NCBI RefSeq assembly: GCF_024756255.1
Contig: NZ_JANUHB010000003.1
Coordinates: forward strand, 558,001 to 622,000
Source of the DNA: Massilia agilis
GTDB lineage: Bacteria > Pseudomonadota > Gammaproteobacteria > Burkholderiales > Burkholderiaceae_D
Length of the DNA: 64,000 nucleotides
Direction of reading: 5' to 3'
Shown here: positions 51,379 to 59,042 of the stretch, in pieces
Position numbering within the stretch: the stretch's first letter is position 1
How the letters are laid out: the number at the start of each line of letters is the position of its first letter
The notes under the pieces: model-generated
Told to the model about the DNA's origin: nothing
Seen by the model: the letters and a program-made list of their open reading frames with translations, nothing else
The model's database searches: none
Position numbers and translations under genes: made by a program

Positions 51379-53362
51379 GGCTCGCGGTCTCCTGTTGAAT
51401 CGTTGCGGTCGTCAAAGGCCGCATGCGGATCGCCACCGTGAACGTGGCGCCCTTGCCCGGCTCGCTGCGCACGTCGATGCGCCCGCCGTGCTTCTCGACG
51501 ATGCCATACGAAATGGACAAGCCGAGCCCCGTGCCTTCGCCGACCTTCTTGGTGGTGAAGAAGGGGTCGAAGATCTTGTCGATCACGTCCGGCGGTATGC
51601 CCTTGCCGCTGTCGGTAATGCTGACCTGCGCGAACTCGCCATCGCGCCGGGTGGCGATCTGCAGCGTGCCCGGGCCGTCCATGGCCTGCAAGGCGTTGTA
51701 GATGATGTTCATGAACACCTGGTTGATCTGGCCCGCGAAGCACACCACCGGTTCGTTGAGTCGATAGTCCTTGCTGACCGTGATGCGGTTCTTGATCTGG
51801 TGATGCAGCAGCGCCAGCGTGTCGTCGATCCCGTCCTCCAGCCGCACGCTTTTCAGTTCGGCCTCGTCCAGCCGCGAGAAGCTGCGCAGGGAGCTGACGA
51901 TCTCCTTGATGCGCGCGGCGCCGGATTTGCCGCTGCGGATGATCTTGACGGTGTCTTCCTTGATGAAGTCCAGGTCGATCGCCCTGATCCGCTCTTCGAT
52001 CGCGGCCTTCTGCGCCGGGTCCACGGCTGCCAGGCGCATCGTGTCGATCAGTTCCAGCAGCTCGTTGGTGTATTCCTCCAGGTGCGGGAAGTTCGCATAG
52101 ATAAAGCCGATCGGGTTGTTCAGCTCGTGCGCCACGCCGGCCACCAGCTGGCCCAGCGACGCCATCTTCTCCGATTGCACCAGCTGCCCCTGCGTCGCCT
52201 TCAGGTTGGCGAGCGCGCCGGTCAGCTCCCGGTTGGCTGCTTCCAGTGCGGCGGTGCGGTCGCTGACGCGCTGTTCCAGCGTCTTGTTCAGCATGCCCAG
52301 CTCGCCGAGGGCGCGTTCGCGCTCGCTGGAGATGCGCTGCAGGTTGCCGGCCATGGCGTTGAAGGAGACCGCCAGCGTGCCCAGCTCGTCGCGCCCGCTC
52401 ACCTGCGCTCGCGCCGACAGGTCGCCCGAACTGGTGATTTGCGAGACGACGCTGGTGAGCGACTGGACCGGTTCGGTGAGGCGGCGCGACAGCCAGCGCA
52501 CCGCCAGCAAAATCGGCAATGCCAGCAACACGCCGAGCGCGACCAGCTTGACCGCGACGGCGCGGATGGGCTGCTCGGCGACGCGCGCGTCCTTGAGCGC
52601 GGCGACGCGCCAGTCGCCCAGCAGAGCGCTCGCTTTGGACGAGTGGCCGGCCACATAGCGCGCGGCGCCAGCTTCCAGCTGCGCCGGCCGCTGCGCCAGG
52701 CGCGCCAGCGCTGCTTGGTCGAGCGCCAGTCCGCCGGAGAACAGCAGCGCCGGCGGCGCCGCCTTGTAGAGCACGATGCTCTGGTCGCTGGCCGCGAGCA
52801 TCGTTTCGATGGCGGACCATGGCAGGGTCACCACCAGAGTGCCAAGCTTGAAGCCGGATGCGAAGCTGGCCTTGATCGCCACGCTCAGCGCCAGCACCTT
52901 GCCGCGCCCCAGCGGATCGCTGTGCGCGTCGATCAGCGCCGGTTCTGCGCCGCGCGGCCGCCATACCCGGGGCAGGGCTACCTCGCCGCGGACGGGGGCA
53001 GAAGTGGCCACCAGCCGGTCCTGCGCGTCGAACGCGTAGATGTCGCCGGCCAGGCCGTATTGCGACTTGAGGCTTTCGAGGGTGCGCGCGACGCGCTTGT
53101 CCACGTCGCCGGAGACGAGATCGTTCATCACCTCGAGGTGGGACCACGCCTGCAGGTTGGTCGCCACGGCCTGCAGGTGGTTGGCCGCCAGCTCCACCTT
53201 CTGGTCCGCCAGGCGCGTCAGGGCCGCGGCTTCGGCCTGCATCATCGCCGTGCGCACGCTGGTGAATACGACGACGGCAGTCAGCAGGTAAGTGACGAAG
53301 AAGATGCCGGCAAAGGAGGCCAGCAGCTTGCGCCCGATCGATTGGGAGAGCCAGTTCCTCAT
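51371..53362 (-). CDS. Membrane sensor histidine kinase
   Basis: 663 residues. TM1 at about 12-34 (LLASFAGIFFVTYLLTAVVVF), a periplasmic sensor domain of about 220 residues (35-255), TM2 at about 270-292 (VALGVLLALPILLAVRWL), HAMP (to about 350), coiled coil, then HisKA (GVAHELNNPIGFIYANF, His near 412) and HATPase (NQVFMNIIYNALQAM, DSGKGIP, GTGLGLSISYGIV). The start at ATG 53362 overlaps the binding-protein stop (ATGA). Its partner is the HD-GYP regulator. Confidence 0.92.
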   Translation of the reverse strand: MRNWLSQSIGRKLLASFAGIFFVTYLLTAVVVFTSVRTAMMQAEAAALTRLADQKVELAANHLQAVATNLQAWSHLEVMNDLVSGDVDKRVARTLESLKSQYGLAGDIYAFDAQDRLVATSAPVRGEVALPRVWRPRGAEPALIDAHSDPLGRGKVLALSVAIKASFASGFKLGTLVVTLPWSAIETMLAASDQSIVLYKAAPPALLFSGGLALDQAALARLAQRPAQLEAGAARYVAGHSSKASALLGDWRVAALKDARVAEQPIRAVAVKLVALGVLLALPILLAVRWLSRRLTEPVQSLTSVVSQITSSGDLSARAQVSGRDELGTLAVSFNAMAGNLQRISSERERALGELGMLNKTLEQRVSDRTAALEAANRELTGALANLKATQGQLVQSEKMASLGQLVAGVAHELNNPIGFIYANFPHLEEYTNELLELIDTMRLAAVDPAQKAAIEERIRAIDLDFIKEDTVKIIRSGKSGAARIKEIVSSLRSFSRLDEAELKSVRLEDGIDDTLALLHHQIKNRITVSKDYRLNEPVVCFAGQINQVFMNIIYNALQAMDGPGTLQIATRRDGEFAQVSITDSGKGIPPDVIDKIFDPFFTTKKVGEGTGLGLSISYGIVEKHGGRIDVRSEPGKGATFTVAIRMRPLTTATIQQETASHG

Positions 53363-53772
53363 GGGACGCGCGCCAGCACCTTGACGTTCTTCGGCGCCAC
53401 GGTCGCGCTGATGTAGCCGACCGCGCCCGGCACCTTCTGCACGAAAGCGAGGACGGCCTGGTCGGACTCCTGCACGATCGGCGGCACCTTGCCCTTGAAG
53501 TGCATCTGGTTCCAGAACGCCGCCAGCGCGTTCGGGCTCTGGCGCAGGACGGTGGCGGAGAACTGCATGCGCTCGGCGCTTTGCGCCTCGCGGTTGACCG
53601 GGACGATCATGTCGCCGCCGCGCCACTCGGGTGTCTTGAGCAGGTAGATCGCGGACAGCGCATCGAAGCTCAGGCTCGACACCGGCACGTTCGGATGCGC
53701 GATCACCAGCAGTTCGTCGGCGCCGGCGCCAGTGCTGAGCAGCGCGAGCAGGAAGCAGAAAATGCGTCGCAT
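53359..53772 (-). CDS. Small periplasmic phosphate-binding-like protein
   Basis: 137 residues with a signal peptide (1-18, ending GAGA). The mature part is about 120 residues and resembles the N-terminal lobe of PstS-type binding proteins: LSFDALSAIYLLKTPEW, VPVNREAQSAERMQFSATVL, FWNQMHFKGKVPP, VLAFVQKVPGAVGYIS. It lacks the second lobe. SD AGGAGGCGC precedes the ATG. Coupled to the kinase gene by ATGA, so it may be the kinase's ligand-binding subunit. Confidence 0.84.
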   Translation of the reverse strand: MRRIFCFLLALLSTGAGADELLVIAHPNVPVSSLSFDALSAIYLLKTPEWRGGDMIVPVNREAQSAERMQFSATVLRQSPNALAAFWNQMHFKGKVPPIVQESDQAVLAFVQKVPGAVGYISATVAPKNVKVLARVP

Positions 53773-53780
53773 CGCGCCTC

Positions 53781-54806
53781 CTAGAACAGTACCGCCAACG
53801 ATGCGTACACCCCGGTGCGCATGTCGAGCACCGCGCCGGACTGCTTGACGTACTCGAGCTTCCACACCACGGCCGGGTGCTGGCGGAACGAGATGCCGGC
53901 CAGCGCGTTGCGCGACCCGGCGCGCGCGTTGCGGTCGGCGAAGTGCTCGTAACGCGCCAGCACCGACCAGCGTTCGCCCAGCGCATAGCTGCCCAGCAGG
54001 TAGGCGCCCCACTCGCGATCGCGCACACGCGCCGGGTTGGCGCCGTCGATCCGGATGTGGGTCGCCTCGGTTTCGAGCTGGAGCGGGCCGACGGTGCGGC
54101 GCGCGTTCAGGCCGACCAGCCACTGCGCATCGCTCGTGTTGCGCACGCGCGCATGCTGCACCGACAGGCCGATCTTGTCGGTCAGCCCGGTCGCCCAATT
54201 GAGGTGGGCGCCGGCGACGTCCTGGTATTCGCGCTCGACGGGGCGCGGGCGCAGCTCGCCGCCGGGCTGCCAGTAGAGGCTGACCTCGGGCTTGCGGTCG
54301 TCAGTGGGGGCGTACTGGAGCGCCGCGCCGGACGTGTACTCGGGAAAACCGCGGTGCGTGGTCAACGGCCGCGTCACCGTGGACACGAGCGGGGCCGCGT
54401 GGATGGTGTTCCACTCGCCGACCGGGCTTAACATCTTACCGGCGCGCAGCGTCAGCTCCGGGCTCAGGTGCACGTCGTTGTAGAGGCGCTCCAGCACAAA
54501 GCGCGGATGGTTATCACCCAGCAGGTGGCCGTGCTCCTTCCACAGCGTCGCGCCGCTGAATTCGGCTTCGAAGAAGGGGTTGAGGTAACGGTTCAGGCGC
54601 GCGCCCATGAACAGGCTGATGTCGTCCACGACCAGCTGGCGCTCGGCGCCGCGCGGCTGCTCCGCCACCAGGTTGAGATACCCGGCGATATTGACCGGGC
54701 CGGCCGTGTAGCCTTCGCCAAGGCTGTAATTGCCGGCGTGCGCCGCGCCCCCTGCCGATGCAGCGATCCAGATGCACGCCGCCAAAAACGTCTTGCTCGC
54801 CTTCAT
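53781..54806 (-). CDS. Porin-like outer-membrane protein
   Basis: 341 residues: signal peptide 1-24 (MKASKTFLAACIW...AHA), then a beta-barrel with strands such as LNRYLNPFFEAEFSGATLW and LTLRAGKMLSPVGEWNTIH, ending in Phe (ASLAVLF). ATG 54806 (AAGGGT upstream) is preferred over an upstream frame start at 54842. Substrate unknown. It lies nine bases upstream of the binding-protein gene, as the first gene of the sensory unit or part of a longer operon beginning with OsmC. Confidence 0.8.
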   Translation of the reverse strand: MKASKTFLAACIWIAASAGGAAHAGNYSLGEGYTAGPVNIAGYLNLVAEQPRGAERQLVVDDISLFMGARLNRYLNPFFEAEFSGATLWKEHGHLLGDNHPRFVLERLYNDVHLSPELTLRAGKMLSPVGEWNTIHAAPLVSTVTRPLTTHRGFPEYTSGAALQYAPTDDRKPEVSLYWQPGGELRPRPVEREYQDVAGAHLNWATGLTDKIGLSVQHARVRNTSDAQWLVGLNARRTVGPLQLETEATHIRIDGANPARVRDREWGAYLLGSYALGERWSVLARYEHFADRNARAGSRNALAGISFRQHPAVVWKLEYVKQSGAVLDMRTGVYASLAVLF

Positions 54807-54848
54807 ACCCTTGACTTTCACTCTCCACATTTGAAGCCGCATGGCGGC

Positions 54849-55484
54849 TCAGGCCGCGCTGTGCCACTGCTCCATCAGCCGCGCCAGCGGCGCGCCGCCC
54901 TCGGTTCCTGCCAGCCCGGCCGCCATGCGCGCGTAATCCTGCGCGCTGCGGTTCTGGCTGATCTTCCATTTTCCTTCCAGCCGCGCGATCGGGATCTCGA
55001 TGCCGACGATCGCCTTGAGCAGCGTGTCGACGTACTCCTGTGGCGCGTCCGACACCTGCCACGGCGTGGCGCGCCCGCCTTCGTGGCGGTTGGTCAGCCG
55101 CTGCACCAGATCGAGCACCCACTGTGGGTCGTCGATGGTGCGCAGCTTGCCGTGCGCATGCACCACCGCGTAGTTCCAGGTCGGCACCACCTTGCCGCTG
55201 CGTGCCTTTTCTTCGTACAGCTCGGGTGTGATGTAGAACGCCGGTCCCTGGAACAGCACCATGACCTGGGCGCCGTCCTCGCGCCAGAGCGGGTTGCCGC
55301 GTGCAACGTGCGCACGCAGCACGCCAAACGGCGCATCCGGCGTGGGCGCGGCGATCTCGAACGGAATGTGGTCGGCATCCAGCCCGTTGTCACCGACCCG
55401 CACCAGGGCCCCGAGCGGATGCTCGGCCACCAGCGCGTGCATGACGTCGATCCGGGTTTCCTCGTTCGCGCGTGGCATGTACAT
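54849..55484 (-). CDS. PaiB-like FMN-binding protein
   Basis: 211 residues of the PaiB family, a FMN-binding split-barrel: MYMPRANEETRIDVMHALV at the N-terminus, LDADHIPFEI, VPTWNYAVVHAHGKLR and GIEIPIARLEGKWKISQNR are family hallmarks. In Bacillus PaiB represses sporulation and protease genes; in proteobacteria its role is not known. Start fixed by GAGGAGG seven bases upstream and overlap with the OsmC stop (ATGA). The 42-base gap to the porin start allows read-through. Confidence 0.9.
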   Translation of the reverse strand: MYMPRANEETRIDVMHALVAEHPLGALVRVGDNGLDADHIPFEIAAPTPDAPFGVLRAHVARGNPLWREDGAQVMVLFQGPAFYITPELYEEKARSGKVVPTWNYAVVHAHGKLRTIDDPQWVLDLVQRLTNRHEGGRATPWQVSDAPQEYVDTLLKAIVGIEIPIARLEGKWKISQNRSAQDYARMAAGLAGTEGGAPLARLMEQWHSAA

Positions 55485-55945
55485 CAGCGCGCCTCCTCGA
55501 CCACCACCTCGCCCTTGAGCGAGCTGGCGATGTAGCACTTCTCGTGCGCGATGTGATGGATCTGCGCCAGCGCCGCGGCATCCGGCGCTTCTCCGGCCCA
55601 GGTCACCCGTGGCCGCAGCACGATCTTCGTCATCGACAGCTTGCCGTCGCGGTCGGTGTCGAGCGTGCCGACTGCATGGTCGTGGTAGGTGTCCACCACA
55701 AAGCCGCGCTGCGCCGCGAGCGACAGGAAGAACAGCATGTGGCAGCTCGATGCGGCGGCCACCAGCGCCTCTTCGGGATCGACGCAGCTCGGGTCCGACA
55801 TCGGCACCGGCACCGACAGCGGCGAGGAGGAGGCGCGCACCGTGATGCCGCCGTCGAAGCTCCAGTCGTGCGCGCGGCTGTAGCGCTGGTCAAGGAATGG
55901 CTGGCTGCCACGGTGCCACGCCAGTTGCGCTTCGAACTGCTTCAT
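55484..55945 (-). CDS. OsmC family protein
   Basis: 153 residues. OsmC/Ohr fold proteins use two Cys to reduce organic hydroperoxides; here CVDPEEALVAAASSCHMLFFLSL and the late HEKCYIASSL hold the candidate cysteines. ATG 55945 follows AGGGGCG. First gene of a leftward run that continues into the PaiB-like gene by a one-base overlap. Divergent from tag across 87 bases. Confidence 0.88.
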   Translation of the reverse strand: MKQFEAQLAWHRGSQPFLDQRYSRAHDWSFDGGITVRASSSPLSVPVPMSDPSCVDPEEALVAAASSCHMLFFLSLAAQRGFVVDTYHDHAVGTLDTDRDGKLSMTKIVLRPRVTWAGEAPDAAALAQIHHIAHEKCYIASSLKGEVVVEEAR

Positions 55946-56032
55946 CGCCCCTCCTGTGCCTATCAAAATAGCAATATTAACCTATCCCATGGGCAACTCC
56001 CGGGCGAGCCGCCGGGGGGTATACTGCCGCCC

Positions 56033-56596
56033 ATGAACAATATCCGCTGCACCTGGGCCAACCCGGCCAACCCGCGCTACCTGGCATACCACGACACCGA
56101 ATGGGGCGTTCCCTGCCACGACGAGCTGCGCCTGTTCGAGATGCTCAACCTCGAAGGCGCGCAGGCCGGCCTGTCCTGGGAGACCATCCTGAACAAGCGC
56201 GAGAATTACCGCGCCGCTTTCGACCAGTGGGACGCGCGCAAGATCGCGCATTACGACGATGCCAAGGTGGCCGAGCTGCTGGCCAATCCTGGCATCGTGC
56301 GCAACCGGCTCAAGGTGGCGGCCACCATCACCAACGCCCGCGCCTACCTGTCGATGCTCGATGGCGGCCTGACGCTGGACCAGTACCTGTGGTCGCACGT
56401 GGGCGACAAGCCGATCGTGAACCGCTGGGCCAAGGGCGAGCGCCCGGCGCGCACCGAACTGTCGGACCGCATCTCCAAGGACCTGTCCAAGCGCGGCTTC
56501 AAGTTCGTCGGCTCCACCATCATCTATGCCTACATGCAGGGCATCGGCATGGTGGACGACCATGATCCCGACTGCTTCTGCCACTCGGGGCGCTGA
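56033..56596 (+). CDS. tag: DNA-3-methyladenine glycosylase I
   Basis: 187-residue base-excision glycosylase for 3-methyladenine. Zinc ligands of Tag are visible as Cys6 (IRCTWAN), His20 (YHDTEWGVP), and the C-terminal HDPDCFCH group. The catalytic-site segment FEMLNLEGAQAGLSWETIL carries the conserved Glu. Length matches the family. The MnmC-like gene starts almost at once (GTG two bases after the stop). Confidence 0.96.
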   Translation: MNNIRCTWANPANPRYLAYHDTEWGVPCHDELRLFEMLNLEGAQAGLSWETILNKRENYRAAFDQWDARKIAHYDDAKVAELLANPGIVRNRLKVAATITNARAYLSMLDGGLTLDQYLWSHVGDKPIVNRWAKGERPARTELSDRISKDLSKRGFKFVGSTIIYAYMQGIGMVDDHDPDCFCHSGR

Positions 56597-56597
56597 A

Positions 56598-58274
56598 GTG
56601 GACATGCTGCTGCACTGGCGCGGCCGCGAGCGCTACACCGTGTTCGACGCCGATTACGGCGACGGCAGCGGCGTGCGCGCCCTGGTGCAGGCGTGGCGCG
56701 ACGATCCGCTGCGGCCCGCGCGCCTGCATGTGGTCGCGCGCGCAGGTGGCCTCATGCCCGGCTTTCACCGCATTGCGCAGGCCGAAACCGGGGTGACGCT
56801 GGACCTGCTGTCGGCGCCGCTCGATGCGGCGCTGGCCCAGCTGGTCGCGCGGCTCGACTTCATCCGCCTGCATGGCATCGCGTGCGAGGGGACGGCGTTC
56901 GCGCGGCCGCTGGCGCGCATCGCGGCGGCGGACGCGCAGTTACAGGCTTGGGGCCTGAATGCCGCGCAAGCGGCGGCGCTGGCCGGCGAAGGCTTCGCGT
57001 TCGAGGACGCCAGCCCGGGCGAGGCGCATTTCGCCAGCCGCAAGCCGCGCCTGCCCGTGCCGCCCACGCCGCAGCGCCGCGCCATCGTGATCGGCGCCGG
57101 CATCGCCGGTTCGGCCGCCTGCGAGCGACTGTGCGCGCGCGGCTGGGAAGTCACCCTCATCGAGCGCCATGCGCGGCCGGCGATGGAAGCGTCGGGCAAC
57201 CACGCGGGCATCTTCATGCCGCTGGTGTCGAAGGACGACAACATCCCCACGCGCCTGGTGCGTTCGGCCTTTTTGTACGCGCTGCGCTACTGGGAAGCGC
57301 TGGGCGGGATCGGCCGCGCGATGGACGGCGCGGCCTGCGGCGTGCTGCAGCTCGCGCGCGACGCTGCACATGCCCGGGTACAGCGAGCAATCGCGGCATC
57401 GGGACACTATCCGGCGCAGTTCGCGAGCTGGCTGGAGCAGCCCGAGGCCGAGGCGCTGCTTGGGCGGCCAGCGCCCGATGGCGGCTGGCTGTTCCCGCAG
57501 GGCGGCTGGGCACGCCCGGGCAGCGTGTGCGAAGCGATGCTGGCCGCCTGCGGCGACCGGCTGCGGGCACATTTCGGCGCAGGCAGCGTGCGGCTCGAAC
57601 GTGCGGGCGGCGAATGGGCCGTCATCGACGAACGCGGCCAGGTGCTGGCGCGCGCCGCGACCGTGATCCTGGCGTCCGGCGCGGGCGCGGCGCAGTTCCC
57701 GCAGGCGGCGCAACTGCCGCTGGCGGCGCTGCGCGGCCAGGTGTCGCACATCGACGCCGCCGCCTTGCCGGCACTGCCGCTGGTGTTGTGCCGCGAGGCC
57801 TATGTGACGCCCGCTTCGCACGGCATCTGCTGCGCCGGCGCGACCTACGATACCGACCCCGACCCCGCCTTGTGGCAGTCCAGCCACGACGACAACCTGG
57901 CCAAGCTGCGCGCGCTGCTGTCCGACCCGCACGCGGCCACCGGCGCGCCGCTCGAGGGGCGGGTGGGCTTTCGCACGGTGGCGCCGGACCGGCTGCCGCT
58001 GGTGGGCCGCCTGCCCGACTTTGACGCGGCCGGCGGCACCGAGCGGCTGCGCGAGGTGCCGCGCCACCCGGGCCTGTACGGCCTGCTCGGCTATGCCTCG
58101 CGCGGGATCACCTGGGCGCCGCTGGCGGCCGAGCTGCTGGCGGCCGGGCTGGAAGGCGAACCGCTGCCGCTGGAGGCTTCCCTGGCCGATGCACTCGATC
58201 CGGCGCGCTTCGTGTTGCGCGCACGCCGCGCCCCGCGCGGGCCACATCGCATTCCGACTGATCCAGAACAATAA
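56598..58274 (+). CDS. MnmC-like tRNA-modification protein with shortened N-terminal domain
   Basis: 558 residues against about 670 for E. coli MnmC. Residues about 1-110 align loosely with the methyltransferase half (GRERYTVFDADYGDGSGV in place of the usual GxGxG SAM site; RPARLHVVARAGGLMPGFHR), but it is short and its SAM motif is poor. From 160 on there is an intact FAD-dependent oxidoreductase domain (AIVIGAGIAGSAACERL, GCICCAG-type region, VAPDRLPLVGRLPD, GYASRGITWAPLAAELL). The start is GTG 56598 (GGGG upstream); ATG 56604 also possible. It may keep only the oxidase step. Confidence 0.82.
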   Translation: MDMLLHWRGRERYTVFDADYGDGSGVRALVQAWRDDPLRPARLHVVARAGGLMPGFHRIAQAETGVTLDLLSAPLDAALAQLVARLDFIRLHGIACEGTAFARPLARIAAADAQLQAWGLNAAQAAALAGEGFAFEDASPGEAHFASRKPRLPVPPTPQRRAIVIGAGIAGSAACERLCARGWEVTLIERHARPAMEASGNHAGIFMPLVSKDDNIPTRLVRSAFLYALRYWEALGGIGRAMDGAACGVLQLARDAAHARVQRAIAASGHYPAQFASWLEQPEAEALLGRPAPDGGWLFPQGGWARPGSVCEAMLAACGDRLRAHFGAGSVRLERAGGEWAVIDERGQVLARAATVILASGAGAAQFPQAAQLPLAALRGQVSHIDAAALPALPLVLCREAYVTPASHGICCAGATYDTDPDPALWQSSHDDNLAKLRALLSDPHAATGAPLEGRVGFRTVAPDRLPLVGRLPDFDAAGGTERLREVPRHPGLYGLLGYASRGITWAPLAAELLAAGLEGEPLPLEASLADALDPARFVLRARRAPRGPHRIPTDPEQ

Positions 58275-58291
58275 GAACCTGCCAACGCGGT

Positions 58292-58297
58292 TATAAT
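58292..58297 (+). promoter_or_regulatory. -10 element of the kinase/TPR-regulator pair
   Basis: Perfect TATAAT 23 bases before ATG 58320. No good -35 at standard spacing. A short palindrome, TTTCC-ATAC-GGAAA, lies just downstream, over the likely start of transcription. Confidence 0.5.
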
Positions 58298-58319
58298 TTT
58301 CCATACGGAAATTACCGCC

Positions 58320-59042
58320 ATGCAACCACGCCAACCGATGGACGACCAATCTCGCCCGCAAGAGCTGTTCCTGTTCCTCGCCTCGACCGCGCACGACATG
58401 AAGAATTCGCTCAGCGTGCTGTCCGGGACGCTGGAGCGGCTGCTGGCCGAGGCGCCGCAGGCCGAGCCGGCCTATCCGCAGATGGCGCACATGCTGCACC
58501 AGACGCGGCGCCTGAACAACCAGCTGATGCAGCTCCTGGCCCTGTACAAGCAGGTGGGCACGCCGGAGTACCCGTTCGACATGCGCGCGCTCGAAATGGG
58601 CGAGCTGACCGGGCAGGTGGCGGCCAGCGAAAAGGTGCTGCTGCAGTCGCGCGGTGTCACGCTCGACATCGACTGCGACCCGCAGCTGGTCTGGCACTTC
58701 GACGAAGACCTGATCCTGGGCGTGCTTTCGCACGCGATCCACAACGCCACCAATTACACGCGCGACCGGGTGCGCCTGGCGATCGCCGAGGTGGACGGCT
58801 GGCTCGAGATCCGCGTCGAGGACAACGGCAACGGCTATCCCCAATCGATGCTCGAGGCCGGCGTGGCGGCGATGAACGGCGCCACCAGCGGCGTGAACTT
58901 CCTGACCAACAGCGCCGGCCTGGGCCTGTACTTTACGAGCGAGGTGGCCAAGATGCACCGCCACCGCGGCCGCCACGGCAGCCTGCGGCTTGAAAACGGC
59001 GGGGCCTATGGCGGCGGCTGCTTCATCCTGAGGCTGCCATGA
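58320..59042 (+). CDS. Soluble histidine kinase-like protein
   Basis: 240 residues without membrane segments or sensor domain. The DHp-type helix begins FLFLASTAHDMKNSLSVLSG with the phospho-acceptor His near residue 25, and the ATPase domain has HAIHNATNYTRDRVRL (N box), DNGNGYP (G1) and TNSAGLGLYFTSEVA (G2). It overlaps the TPR regulator start (ATGA), so it is its partner. It must take its signal from another protein or from the cytosol. Confidence 0.88.
   Translation: MQPRQPMDDQSRPQELFLFLASTAHDMKNSLSVLSGTLERLLAEAPQAEPAYPQMAHMLHQTRRLNNQLMQLLALYKQVGTPEYPFDMRALEMGELTGQVAASEKVLLQSRGVTLDIDCDPQLVWHFDEDLILGVLSHAIHNATNYTRDRVRLAIAEVDGWLEIRVEDNGNGYPQSMLEAGVAAMNGATSGVNFLTNSAGLGLYFTSEVAKMHRHRGRHGSLRLENGGAYGGGCFILRLP

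Noticed and set aside
53363..54028. Extension of the sensor kinase frame to 885 residues
   Set aside because: The added part overlaps the binding-protein and porin genes. MRNWLSQSIG at 53362 gives the membrane-kinase N-terminus with an ATGA overlap.
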